Positions 32,227-41,136 of a DNA stretch of 64,000 nt are shown one piece after another. The notes beneath the pieces are model-generated. The model had not been told where the DNA came from and ran no database searches. It saw nothing but the letters and a program-made list of their open reading frames with translations. This DNA is from Archangium primigenium. Its GTDB lineage: Bacteria > Myxococcota > Myxococcia > Myxococcales > Myxococcaceae. Each line of letters starts with the position of its first letter. The first letter of the stretch is position 1. The stretch spans positions 8,861,224 through 8,925,223 of the forward strand of contig NZ_JADWYI010000001.1 in assembly GCF_016904885.1 (NCBI RefSeq). The letters run 5' to 3'. The position numbers and the translations under genes are program-made.

Positions 32227-35200
32227 ATGGACACTCCTTTCTCTCAGAAGCTCGATGTGGGGGCGCAGCGCTCACCCCCGGTGGCCGGTGACCCCGTCGC
32301 CCGCGTCCTCGAGGCCTTGCGCGTCGGGCACCGCGTGCGCACCCAGGGACTCCAAGGCGCCGCGCGTGGCTATGCGCTCGCCCAGTTGCAGCGCACCCTG
32401 AAGGCCCCGCTCGTCTGTGTGGCGCCGGACGAGGAGGCCGCGGACGCGCTCGCCCATGACCTGGCCTTCTTCCTGGGCGGCAAGGGCACGCCGCGCGAGC
32501 CCCGGGTGCTGCGTGTGCCCGCGGACGAGGTGCTGCCCTATGACGAACTGTCGCCGGATGGCGAGGTCGTCGCGGACCGGCTCGGCGCGCTCTTCCACCT
32601 GACCCAGGGCACGCGCTGTCCGGCGGTGGTGGTGTCCGTGCGGGGCCTGCTGCGCAAGGTGCTGCCCCCCGCGGTGATGAAGTCCCTGTCCGAGCGGCTC
32701 ACCGTGGGACAGGACTTCGATCGCGACGAGGTCGCCCGCCGGCTCACCCACATGGGCTACACGAGCAGTCCGCTCGTGGAGGACCTGGGGACGTTCTCCG
32801 TGCGGGGCGGGCTCATCGACGTCTTCAGCCCGCTGTACGAGAAGCCCGTGCGCATCGAGTTCTTCGGGGACACGGTCGAGTCCATCCGCGTCTTCGATCC
32901 GGAGAGCCAGCGCACCGTGGACTCGCTGCAGGAGATCATCCTCCTGCCCGCGCGCGAGGTCATCTTCTCCGAGGTGACGCGCGGGCACGCCGAGACGGCC
33001 GCGCGCGCCCTGGCCGACCGCATCAACCTGCCCACCTCCAAGCTGCGCGAGTACCTGGACGCGCTCCAGGAGGGGCTGTCCGGCTTCGGGCTGGAGGGGC
33101 TCTTGCCGGGCTTCTTCCCCGAGGGCCTGGGCACGCTGTTCGACTACCTGGCGCCCTGGCACGAGTCGCCCCTGTTCTACCTGGACGATCCGCTGGGCAT
33201 CGAGCGCGCCGCCGAGGACCTGTGGGCGGAGATCTCCCGCGGGGCCCAGGCGGCCACCGAGCGGCAGGACCTCACCTTCCCCGCCGAGGACCACTTCCTC
33301 ACCCTGGAGCGGGCGCAGCAGCGGCTGGGCGCGTTCCGGCTCATGGAGGGCGGCGGCCTGTCGCTGTCCCAGGGCGAGCCGCCGGTGCTCTTTCCCTACG
33401 CCACCACCCAGGACGTGCGCGAGGCCATCCTCGCCCACCACGGCGAGGAGGGCGCGCTCACGCCACTCATCGAGCGGCTGCGCGCCTGGCGCGACCACCG
33501 CGTGCCCTGCGCCGTGGCGTGCGGCACCGCGGGCCAGGCGGACCGGCTCAAGCGCCTGCTGCTCGACCGGGACGTGATGGCGCGCGTGCAGCCCGGGCCC
33601 CTCGCGGACGTCTCGCGCCTGTACGAGCCGAGCGTGACCGTGCACCTGTTCACGGGGGAGATCAGCCACGGCTTCGTGGACCCGCACGGGCTCGCGCTGC
33701 TGTCGGACGAGGAGATCTTCGGCGCCCGCTCGCGCCGCCGCGCCCGACGCTCCAAGAGCCTGGATGCCTTCGCCGCGGGCTTCAAGGATCTCAAGGAAGG
33801 CGACCTCATCGTCCACACCGACTTCGGCATCGGCCGCTACTCGGGCCTGACGAAGATGCAGGTCAACGGCGTGCCCGGTGACTTCCTGGTGCTCGAGTAC
33901 GCGGGCAAGGACAAGGTGTACCTGCCGGTGGGCCGCATGCGGCTCATCCAGAAGTTCACCGGCGGCGATCCCACCCAGGTGACGCTGGACAAGCTGGGCA
34001 CCACGTCCTGGGAGAAGACGAAGAAGAAGGTCAAGGAGCAGCTGCTCAAGATGGCCGCGGAGCTGCTCAACATCGCCGCGGCGCGCCGCGCCCACCCGGG
34101 CCACGCCTTCAGCGCGCCGGACCGGTACTACGCCCAGTTCGAGGCGGACTTCGAGTTCGAGGAGACGCCCGACCAGGCCAAGGCGATCGAGGACGTGCTC
34201 GCGGACATGCAGAAGACCCAGCCCATGGACCGGCTCGTCTGCGGCGACGTGGGCTACGGCAAGACGGAGGTGGCCATGCGCGCCGCCTTCAAGGCCACGC
34301 TGGACAGGAAGCAGGTGGCGGTGCTGGTGCCCACCACGGTGCTCGCCCAGCAGCACTACCTGTCCTTCAAGCGGCGCTTCAAGGACTACCCCGTCACGGT
34401 GGAGGTGCTCTCCGGGCTCAAGAAGCCCCAGGAGGCGCGCGAGCTGCTCAAGCGCGCCAAGGAGGGCAAGGTGGACGTGCTCATCGGCACCCACAAGCTG
34501 CTCGGCGGCGACGTGGCCTTCAAGGACCTGGGCCTGCTCGTGGTGGACGAGGAGCAGCGCTTCGGCGTGAAGCACAAGGAGCAGATCAAGAAGCTGCGCT
34601 CGCAGGTGGACGTGCTCACCCTGTCCGCCACGCCCATTCCCCGCACGCTGCACATGGCCATGTCCGGCGTGCGCGAGATGAGCATCATCGCCACCCCGCC
34701 CCAGGACCGGCGCGCCATCCGCACCTTCGTGATGAAGTTCGATCCGCCCGCCATCAAGGAGGCCATCGAGCGCGAGGTGGCCCGCGGCGGCCAGGTCTTC
34801 TTCGTGCACAACCGCGTGGAGTCCATCCCCGCCATGGAGACGCGGCTGCGCGAGCTCGTGCCGAACGTCTCCATCGGCGTGGCCCACGGGCAGATGGGCG
34901 AGGGGCAGCTGGAGAAGGTGATGCTCGAGTTCACCGAGAAGAAGTTCCAGATGCTCCTGTGCACGAGCATCATCGAGAGCGGCATCGACATCTCCAGCGC
35001 CAACACGATGATCGTCGACCGGGCGGACACCTTCGGCCTCGCCCAGCTCTACCAGCTGCGCGGCCGCGTGGGCCGCTCGCGCGAGCGCGCCTATGCGTAC
35101 CTGCTCGTGCCCTCGCGCCGCACCGTCACCAAGGACGCCCAGCGGCGCCTGGAGGTGCTCCAGCGCTTCACCGAGCTGGGCGCGGGCTTCTCCATCGCCA

Positions 35201-35802
35201 GCCACGACCTGGAGATCCGCGGCGCGGGCAACCTCCTGGGCGGCGAGCAGTCCGGCTCCATCTCCGCCATCGGCTTCGACATGTACGCCCAGCTGCTCGA
35301 GGAGGCCGTGGCCGAGGTCCAGGGCGAGCCGCCCAAGGTGCGCATCGAGCCCGAGGTGAACCTGCCCGTGGCGGCGCTCATCCCGGACGACTACGTGGCG
35401 GACGTGCACCAGCGGCTCGTCTTCTACAAGCGCTTCAGCCAGGCGAGCGCTCCGGACGAGGTGCAGGAGCTGCGCTCGGAGCTGGTGGACCGCTTCGGCG
35501 AGGCCCCGGACGAGGTGGACAACCTGTGCGAGCAGGCGCTGGTGAAGATCGACATGCGCGAGCTGCGCCTGCGCGGACTGGAGGGCGGCCCGGGGCGGCT
35601 GTCGGTGATGCTGGGCTCGGACGCGCTGCTCGACGGGGCGAAGCTGCTCGCCCTGGTGCAGCGCTCCAAGGGCTACTACCGGCTCACCCCGGACCTCAAG
35701 CTCCTGGTGAAGCCCGCCCCCGAGGTGCGGGAGCAGGGCCTCATCGCCGAGGCCAAGAAGGTGATGCGCGACCTGTTCACCTGCGCGCAGCCCCAGGCCT
35801 GA
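32227..35802 (+). CDS. mfd: Transcription-repair coupling factor Mfd
   Basis: A 1191-residue ATP-dependent translocase that removes RNA polymerase stalled at DNA lesions and recruits UvrA. Domains in order: a UvrB-like damage-recognition region (about 1-340), the RNA polymerase-interacting domain (about 520-590, with HTDFGIGRYSGLTKMQV and KVYLPVGRM), superfamily 2 translocase modules with Walker A GDVGYGKTE (about 671) and Walker B VDEEQRFGV (about 772), the helicase motifs QLRGRVGRS, and the C-terminal TRCF domain. Length is close to that of E. coli Mfd. The start ATG immediately follows the operator-like repeat and lacks a normal ribosome-binding site. Convergent with the OmpA-family gene. 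Confidence 0.98.
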   Translation: MDTPFSQKLDVGAQRSPPVAGDPVARVLEALRVGHRVRTQGLQGAARGYALAQLQRTLKAPLVCVAPDEEAADALAHDLAFFLGGKGTPREPRVLRVPADEVLPYDELSPDGEVVADRLGALFHLTQGTRCPAVVVSVRGLLRKVLPPAVMKSLSERLTVGQDFDRDEVARRLTHMGYTSSPLVEDLGTFSVRGGLIDVFSPLYEKPVRIEFFGDTVESIRVFDPESQRTVDSLQEIILLPAREVIFSEVTRGHAETAARALADRINLPTSKLREYLDALQEGLSGFGLEGLLPGFFPEGLGTLFDYLAPWHESPLFYLDDPLGIERAAEDLWAEISRGAQAATERQDLTFPAEDHFLTLERAQQRLGAFRLMEGGGLSLSQGEPPVLFPYATTQDVREAILAHHGEEGALTPLIERLRAWRDHRVPCAVACGTAGQADRLKRLLLDRDVMARVQPGPLADVSRLYEPSVTVHLFTGEISHGFVDPHGLALLSDEEIFGARSRRRARRSKSLDAFAAGFKDLKEGDLIVHTDFGIGRYSGLTKMQVNGVPGDFLVLEYAGKDKVYLPVGRMRLIQKFTGGDPTQVTLDKLGTTSWEKTKKKVKEQLLKMAAELLNIAAARRAHPGHAFSAPDRYYAQFEADFEFEETPDQAKAIEDVLADMQKTQPMDRLVCGDVGYGKTEVAMRAAFKATLDRKQVAVLVPTTVLAQQHYLSFKRRFKDYPVTVEVLSGLKKPQEARELLKRAKEGKVDVLIGTHKLLGGDVAFKDLGLLVVDEEQRFGVKHKEQIKKLRSQVDVLTLSATPIPRTLHMAMSGVREMSIIATPPQDRRAIRTFVMKFDPPAIKEAIEREVARGGQVFFVHNRVESIPAMETRLRELVPNVSIGVAHGQMGEGQLEKVMLEFTEKKFQMLLCTSIIESGIDISSANTMIVDRADTFGLAQLYQLRGRVGRSRERAYAYLLVPSRRTVTKDAQRRLEVLQRFTELGAGFSIASHDLEIRGAGNLLGGEQSGSISAIGFDMYAQLLEEAVAEVQGEPPKVRIEPEVNLPVAALIPDDYVADVHQRLVFYKRFSQASAPDEVQELRSELVDRFGEAPDEVDNLCEQALVKIDMRELRLRGLEGGPGRLSVMLGSDALLDGAKLLALVQRSKGYYRLTPDLKLLVKPAPEVREQGLIAEAKKVMRDLFTCAQPQA

Positions 35803-35806
35803 GCCG

Positions 35807-35831
35807 CCGCCGCCGCGCTACCGGGCGGCGG
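35807..35831. terminator. Hairpin between convergent mfd and OmpA-family genes
   Basis: CCGCCGCC (35807-35814) pairs with GGCGGCGG (35824-35831) around a 9-base loop. It begins 4 bases after the mfd stop and overlaps the stop codon and last codons of the convergent OmpA-family gene. No U-tract. Confidence 0.45.
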
Positions 35832-36660
35832 AGGGCCCGCCGGTGTTGGGCGCCAGGACGATCTCGATGCGCCGGTTGAGGCTGCGGTGCTCCGGCGAGT
35901 CGTTGGCGGCGATGGGCTGGTAGGGCCCATAGCCCGCGGCGGACAGCCGGGTGGGGTCCACGCCCGCGTCCTGCAGCGCCCGCACCACCGCCATGGCGCG
36001 CGCCAGGCTCAGCTCCCAGTTGGAGGGGAACGGGCCCTTGGGATCCGTGGGCACGTCGTCCGTGTGGCCCTCCACCCGGATGATCTTCCCATCCACGCCC
36101 TTGAGCGCCTCGGCGACCTTCAGGAGCGCCGCCTCCCCCTCCTTGCCCACGCGCGCCGAGCCCGAGGCGAAGAGGATCTTGTCCTTGAGGTTCACCGTCA
36201 TCCGGCCGCGCAGCTCGGACAGCTCCACCTTGCCCTCGGAGATCTCCTTCTCCAGGCTCTTGGCGAGGTTGGCGTACTCGGAGCTCTTCTGCTCCAGGGC
36301 CTCCTTGGCCTCGGTGAGCTTCTTCTTGGAGCGCGCCAGCTCGTCGTTGAGCGCCGTGAGCTCCGCGTTCTTCTGCTCCAGGGCGCGGCGCTCGGCCGCC
36401 CCCGCCGTCAGGCCGCTCTCCGCGGTGAGCAGGCGCTTGTCCAGGGCCGCCTTCTCGCGCTCCAGCTCCGCCTGCTTCTCCTCCAGCGCGCGCACCTGGG
36501 TCTCCAGCTCGGTGGCCTTCTGGCCCGCCGCCTCGCGCGCCGCCTTCTCCGCCTGGAGCTGCGTCTCGGCGTCCCGCATCGCCGTGTCGTACGTGCCCTG
36601 CGTCACACACCCCGCGCCCAGCGCGAGCACACAAAGAGAGGTCAACAGCCTCGACCGCAT
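35818..36660 (-). CDS. OmpA-family lipoprotein with long coiled coil
   Basis: A 280-residue lipoprotein (lipobox GAGC, Cys18). Residues about 35-150 are a continuous heptad-rich coiled coil (Glu, Lys, Leu, Ala). Residues about 155-275 are an OmpA/Pal/MotB peptidoglycan-binding domain with SNWELSLARAMAVVRAL, GYGPYQPIAANDSPEHRSLNRRIEIVL and the Asp and Arg of the diaminopimelate site. It anchors the envelope to peptidoglycan or spans the periplasm. The ATG is preceded by GGAGGAG; a dyad GAAACC/GGTTTC (36679-36697) lies in its leader. The diguanylate cyclase gene is upstream on the same strand with an 85-base gap. Confidence 0.93.
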   Translation of the reverse strand: MRSRLLTSLCVLALGAGCVTQGTYDTAMRDAETQLQAEKAAREAAGQKATELETQVRALEEKQAELEREKAALDKRLLTAESGLTAGAAERRALEQKNAELTALNDELARSKKKLTEAKEALEQKSSEYANLAKSLEKEISEGKVELSELRGRMTVNLKDKILFASGSARVGKEGEAALLKVAEALKGVDGKIIRVEGHTDDVPTDPKGPFPSNWELSLARAMAVVRALQDAGVDPTRLSAAGYGPYQPIAANDSPEHRSLNRRIEIVLAPNTGGPSAAR

Positions 36661-36745
36661 GTCGGATTCTCCTCCGCGGAAACCGGAAAATGGTTTCAGC
36701 TCAAATGATATTCGCGACGGAGGGGGCTCCGCACGCGAAAACCCG

Positions 36746-38410
36746 TCATCGCGCGCCGCGCCGGGTGCTGTCGAGCACGTTGCGCGACAGCTCGTCCATG
36801 AGCGCGAGCAGCTCGCGCCGCACGTCCTCGGAGGAGGTGTGCAGCTGCGAGGTGAGCACGTGCAGGGAGTCTCCCGGGGCGGAGGCCTCGTGCAGCATGC
36901 GCGCGGCGATGCGCGTGGAGGACAGGGGGCTGTCCGCGTCGTCGGACACCAGGCGGCGCAGGCGCTCCATGACGCTGGTGGGCGAGGTCGGGGGCGCGAC
37001 GTCGACCGGGGTCTCCGGCTCGGGCAGGTGCGACACGGCGCAGACGCGGTTGCGGCCCTGGCGCTTGGCGCTGTAGAGCGCCGCGTCCGTCAGCTCGATG
37101 AGCTCCGTCACGGACGAGGCGTGCGCGGGGTAGCAGCCCACGCCGGCGCTGATGGTGATGTCGCGACTGCCGCCCCGGGCGCCCTTGACCACCGTGCCCT
37201 GCACCGCGGCGCGGAAGCGCTCGGCGGCGATGAGCCCCTGCTCCAGGTCCGTCTCGGGGAGGATCATCGCGAACTCCTCGCCGCCGTGCCGGGCCACCAC
37301 GTCCGTGGAGCGCGCCGTCTGGCGCAGCCGCAGGGACACCTCGCGCAGGGCCTGGTCGCCCGCGGTGTGGCCGAGCGTGTCGTTGACCTGTTTGAAGTGG
37401 TCCAGGTCCAGGATGACGAGCGACATCGGGTGCTTGTAGCGCTGGGCGCGCCGGAACTCGACGCCGAGCGCCTCGTGGAAGTAGGCGCGGTTGTAGAGGC
37501 CGGTGAGCGGATCCGTCACCGCCACCAGCATGGCGCGGTCGCGCGAGGTGCGCAGCTGACGCTGGCGGCGCTGGCGGCGCAGGGCGCTGCCCATGCGCGC
37601 GGCGAGCTCCGCCATGGGCGTGGCCAGGGTGAGGTAGTCGTCGGCGCCCGCGTCGAACGAGGCCACGCGCCGCATGGTGGACTCGCTCTCGTCCACCACG
37701 AGGATGGCGGGGGACTCCTCGTCGAAGCCGAAGCGCTTGAGCAAGGGGTGGGTCCCCTCGAGCGCCACCGGGTAGCTGACGATGAGCAGGTCCGCGTCGG
37801 AGGTGGTCATGCGCTGCGAGGACGCGCGCTGGGTGAGCTGGAACTCGCCGCCCAGGGGCGAGCCGCGCAGCGCCCGGGCGAGCCGCTCGCCCATCACGGG
37901 CATGTGGTGGATGATCTCCACCCGGGCCTGGGGCGGCGTGGGCGACTCGGGCTCGCGCATGACGCGCGCCATGGCCTCGTTCTGGGCCTGCAGGTGGGCG
38001 CGCATCTTGCCCAGCGAGATGAACGAGCGCACGCGCGCGAGCATCTCGGCGTCGGGCGCCGTCTTGGTGAAGAAGTCGTCGGCCCCGGCCACCAGGCCGG
38101 TGACGCGATCATCCGTGGAGTCCAGCGAGGTGAGCAGCAGGATGGGCGTGTTGACCGTGCGCGAGTGGCCGCGCAGGTGCCGCGTCAGCTCGTGCCCGTT
38201 CATCTCCGGCATGATCACGTCGAGGATGAGCAGGTCGAAGAGGTGGGGCCCCTCCGTGGCGAGCCCCAGCGCCTCGCGGGGCGAGGACGTCATCGCCACG
38301 TCCAGGCCGCTGTCCATCAGGCGCGAGCCGATGGCCTCCAGGGCGATGGGACTGTCGTCCACGAGAAGAACACGGCCGGTCGTGCTGTTCGAGTTCGAGA
38401 AGGCAACCAT
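36746..38410 (-). CDS. PleD-like response regulator diguanylate cyclase
   Basis: A 554-residue protein with a full receiver (1-130, phosphoacceptor Asp64 in LLILDVIMPEMNG), a second receiver-like module (about 160-300) whose acceptor site reads LLIVSYP and so lacks the Asp, and a GGDEF domain. The active site is RHGGEEF (about 375), expected to be active. The inhibitory I-site is intact as RSTD, five residues before GGEEF. A C-terminal tail of about 90 residues is unassigned. It makes cyclic di-GMP upon phosphorylation. The start is the ATG just before the receiver; a longer frame upstream lacks support. No kinase gene is adjacent. Confidence 0.93.
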   Translation of the reverse strand: MVAFSNSNSTTGRVLLVDDSPIALEAIGSRLMDSGLDVAMTSSPREALGLATEGPHLFDLLILDVIMPEMNGHELTRHLRGHSRTVNTPILLLTSLDSTDDRVTGLVAGADDFFTKTAPDAEMLARVRSFISLGKMRAHLQAQNEAMARVMREPESPTPPQARVEIIHHMPVMGERLARALRGSPLGGEFQLTQRASSQRMTTSDADLLIVSYPVALEGTHPLLKRFGFDEESPAILVVDESESTMRRVASFDAGADDYLTLATPMAELAARMGSALRRQRRQRQLRTSRDRAMLVAVTDPLTGLYNRAYFHEALGVEFRRAQRYKHPMSLVILDLDHFKQVNDTLGHTAGDQALREVSLRLRQTARSTDVVARHGGEEFAMILPETDLEQGLIAAERFRAAVQGTVVKGARGGSRDITISAGVGCYPAHASSVTELIELTDAALYSAKRQGRNRVCAVSHLPEPETPVDVAPPTSPTSVMERLRRLVSDDADSPLSSTRIAARMLHEASAPGDSLHVLTSQLHTSSEDVRRELLALMDELSRNVLDSTRRGAR

Positions 38411-38577
38411 GGTCCGCTCCAAGGGGCAGGCTATCAGCCATGTCTTCGGAAGAAACGTGGGGGCCCGGGATCTGCTCCCCCGACGACGTTCCCCGCTCGC
38501 GTCGTCCACCCCCGCGGGAAACCTCTCGTCAGGATGCGTGTTGCGGCCCCCCTCCTGCGACTTCCGCGGTGACGCGA

Positions 38578-39312
38578 CTACCAGGTGATGACGTACGAGC
38601 AATAGCGCGAGCCCCGTTTGCGGCACGCATCGGAGTGATCGTGCGCCACGCGCGCATTGGCCTCGCACAGCTGCGCCATGGCCGTGAGCAGGCCCCGATC
38701 AAAGGCGCACGAGTAGGGCGTCTCGCATTGGGAGATGATCTTGCGCTGGTGTGGCACCCACTCGCAGCCGTAGTGCCCGATGCCCTCCTGCATGCGGCCG
38801 GTGGACGGCTCGAACATGGGCACGCCGTTCTTGCGGTGGTTCAGGTGGTACGACACGTCGATGGAGCGGATGGCCTCGCGGATGTCGCGGATGCCCTCGG
38901 GGAACATCGCGTTGCGCGGCACGGTGAGGCCCACCTCCATCACCCGCCGCTCGCCCAGCTGCGTGCCGATCTCCCGCAGGCACCGCAGCCAGTCCTCCTG
39001 CTTGTACCAGGCGGTCGGATCCACCTCGGCCCGGCCGAGTGCCGTGGGCTTTCCGAGGCCCCACTCCAACAGATAGGAGCTGCCCAGCACGGCGAAGGTA
39101 TGGAACCCATCCACGATGGCGCGGACCGACTGACCACTGATCTCGATGCCGGTCTCGAAGGGAACGAATGGCATGGACTGTCGCCGGCGCGGCGCGCTCT
39201 CCGTGAGCCCGAGGCTACCACCCGGGCCCGGGCCGCCGACAATGTTGGTGTGACCCATCACGTCAGGGGTCTGGAACACCCCATCGGGTCTGCTCGAAGT
39301 GAAACGAGTCAT
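38578..39312 (-). CDS. Unknown protein with V4R-like C-terminal end
   Basis: A 244-residue soluble protein. The C-terminal 60 residues (PYSCAFDRGLLTAMAQL, HDHSDACRKRGSRYCSYVITW) recall the ending of V4R/4-vinyl-reductase and heme-NO-like small-molecule domains, and the middle contains MFEPSTGRMQEGIGHYGCEW. Similar single-domain proteins appear common in myxobacteria; their ligand is unknown. The start overlaps the argE stop as ATGA, so it is made together with ArgE. A 167-base gap without a clear gene separates it from the diguanylate cyclase gene downstream. Gene call strong, function weak. Confidence 0.8.
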   Translation of the reverse strand: MTRFTSSRPDGVFQTPDVMGHTNIVGGPGPGGSLGLTESAPRRRQSMPFVPFETGIEISGQSVRAIVDGFHTFAVLGSSYLLEWGLGKPTALGRAEVDPTAWYKQEDWLRCLREIGTQLGERRVMEVGLTVPRNAMFPEGIRDIREAIRSIDVSYHLNHRKNGVPMFEPSTGRMQEGIGHYGCEWVPHQRKIISQCETPYSCAFDRGLLTAMAQLCEANARVAHDHSDACRKRGSRYCSYVITW

Positions 39313-40472
39313 GGCTGGGAGCGGGCTCCCGTCCCGCCGCAGAAGTGGGCGATGGCCCGGGTGAGATAGGACTCGCAGCGAACCAGGTCCTCGACGGGGA
39401 CGAACTCGCCCGTCTGGTGGGCCACGCGGATGTCGCCGGGACCGAACACCACCGCCTGGGCGCCCAGCTCGGTGAGCTGGGGGGCCTCGGTGCCGAAGGA
39501 GACCGTGATGGGCGCGTGGCCGGACAGCTCCGCCATCAGCCGCACCACCTCCGCGTCCGCGCGCGTGTCCACGGCGGACTCCGCGCGCAGCAACCGGATG
39601 CGGGCCTCGTAGGCGGGCTCGTCGCGCACCAGCTCCTGGCGGATGGACTCGAGCAGCTCCAGCACCCGCTCCTGGGGCTGATGCGGCAGGGGCCGCCACT
39701 CCACGATGAACCGGCAGGCGCCGGCGATGACGTTGGCCGCCTTGCCGCCGCTGATGCGGCCCACGTTCACCGTGGTGAAGGGCGGCTCGAAGTCCGCGTC
39801 CTGGTCCTCGCGCAGCACCGTGCGCGCGAGCACCTCCAGCCGGTGCAGGAAGCGCCCCGCGCGCAGGATGGCCGAGGCGCCCTCGTCCGGATAGGCGCTG
39901 TGGCCCTCGCGGCCGAGCACCTCCACCTCCGCCAGGCAGTAGCCCTTGTGCGCGCGCACCGGGACGAGCCGGGTGGGCTCCCCCACGATGGCGTGTCGGG
40001 CGCGGCCCTTGCCCAGGGCCACGAGTTGCTTGGCGCCCTCGCACCCCACCTCCTCGTCCGCCGTGAGCAGCACCATCAACGGCGCGTGGAGCGGATGGGA
40101 CAGGTTCGCCACCGCGTGCAGCGCGCAGGCGATGAAGCCCTTGGTGTCACAGGCGCCGCGGCCGTAGAGGCGGCCGTCGCGCTCGGTGAGCCGCAGCGCG
40201 TCCGTCCACGCCGCGTCATAGGGCACGCAGTCCGTGTGGCCCACGAGCGCCAGGGCGGCCCGCTCCCCCGGCGCGCCGCCCTTTACCGCGACGAGGTTGA
40301 CCTTCTCCACCCCGGCCTCATCCCGGTAGCGCACCTCTTCCGTCTGGAAGCCCGCCGCCTCCAGCTTCCCCCGCGCGAGCGCCACCAGCGGCGCGTTGGT
40401 GCGCGTGGAGGTCGTGTCCACCGCCACCAGTTCGGTCAGCGTGGCGCGCAGCGCGGGCAGGGTGTCGCTCAT
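39309..40472 (-). CDS. argE: Acetylornithine deacetylase (M20 family)
   Basis: A 387-residue zinc hydrolase that removes the acetyl group from N2-acetylornithine to give ornithine in arginine synthesis. Visible zinc ligands and active-site motifs: LVGHTDCVPYD (His, Asp), GRGACDTKGF (Asp), LTADEEVGCEGA (catalytic and ligand Glu), VGEPTRL, and the C-terminal FGPGDIRVAHQTGEFVPVEDL with the last His. The motif content fits ArgE better than DapE. The next gene overlaps its stop by ATGA. The ribosome-binding site GGGAG precedes the ATG at 40472. Confidence 0.93.
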   Translation of the reverse strand: MSDTLPALRATLTELVAVDTTSTRTNAPLVALARGKLEAAGFQTEEVRYRDEAGVEKVNLVAVKGGAPGERAALALVGHTDCVPYDAAWTDALRLTERDGRLYGRGACDTKGFIACALHAVANLSHPLHAPLMVLLTADEEVGCEGAKQLVALGKGRARHAIVGEPTRLVPVRAHKGYCLAEVEVLGREGHSAYPDEGASAILRAGRFLHRLEVLARTVLREDQDADFEPPFTTVNVGRISGGKAANVIAGACRFIVEWRPLPHQPQERVLELLESIRQELVRDEPAYEARIRLLRAESAVDTRADAEVVRLMAELSGHAPITVSFGTEAPQLTELGAQAVVFGPGDIRVAHQTGEFVPVEDLVRCESYLTRAIAHFCGGTGARSQP

Positions 40473-40547
40473 GACGGGGTTCTCCCAGAAAGCACGGGGC
40501 CCCTGACTGTAGACGCTCGCCCCGCCGACTCCCAGGAGAACACGTGC

Positions 40548-41015
40548 TCAGACGGGCGCCCCGAGCTCGTCTCCCGCCCAGGGGCGCACGCGCACGGCGT
40601 CGCGGATCCACGTGATGTGGCGCTCCTCGTCCCGCCGGTGCAACTGGACGAGCTGCCGCACTGGAGCGCTCCATTCGAAGTGCAGCGCCATCTCGTACAC
40701 CCGGTTGGTGATCTCCTCGTTGCCGAGCATGGCCATGAGCGCCGCCTCCGTGCCCATGAGGCTCGTCATCGCCGTGAGGCCCTTCATCGCCGCGCCCTTG
40801 AGGTCCGGACGCAGCTCCAGGGGCTCGCCGCCCAGCTCGACGATGAAGGTGTTGAGATCGCGCACGTGCCGCACGTGGTCCGCCCGGAACTCGTTGAGCC
40901 GCTCGCGCACCAGCGGCTCGCGCACCCGGGCGATGGCCGCGTCGTAGGCCCCCACCGCATCCACGTCCAACTGCGCCAGACTCCTGAGCTTTTCCACTTC
41001 GGGCTTCATCGCCAT
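40548..41015 (-). CDS. Ferritin-like four-helix protein (DUF2383-like)
   Basis: A 155-residue helical protein with the spaced carboxylate/His pattern of the ferritin-like superfamily: DVDAVGAYDAA in helix 1, FRADHVRHVRDLN in helix 2, GNEEITNRVYE in helix 3 and HRRDEERHITWIRD in helix 4. Members include DUF2383 and related stress proteins that may bind iron or manganese. The start is set by a strong GGGAGGGGGAGGGG tract just before ATG 41015. It is followed on the same strand by argE (75 bases). Metal binding is inferred from the helix pattern only. Confidence 0.85.
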   Translation of the reverse strand: MAMKPEVEKLRSLAQLDVDAVGAYDAAIARVREPLVRERLNEFRADHVRHVRDLNTFIVELGGEPLELRPDLKGAAMKGLTAMTSLMGTEAALMAMLGNEEITNRVYEMALHFEWSAPVRQLVQLHRRDEERHITWIRDAVRVRPWAGDELGAPV

Positions 41016-41095
41016 CGCCCCTCCCCCTCCCGTCGTCCCCGGGCAATGTGTTGCCCCCCTGCACGGGAGGCCAATCCCCCGTCTGGACGATGGGA

Positions 41096-41122
41096 GCCCG
41101 TCCGCCCGGACAGCGGACGGGC
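41096..41122 (-). terminator. Terminator-like hairpin after the five-gene envelope operon
   Basis: A perfect 10-base stem GCCCGTCCGC (41096-41105) with GCGGACGGGC (41113-41122) around CCGGACA, 14 bases past the stop of the FG-GAP lipoprotein gene on the minus strand. No U-tract. Confidence 0.65.
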
Positions 41123-41136
41123 GGGCGGGCGCCGGC

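Noticed and set aside
32272-35409. A 1045-codon frame antisense to mfd
   Set aside because: His/Leu/Ala/Arg-rich with no motifs; mfd on the other strand is unmistakable.
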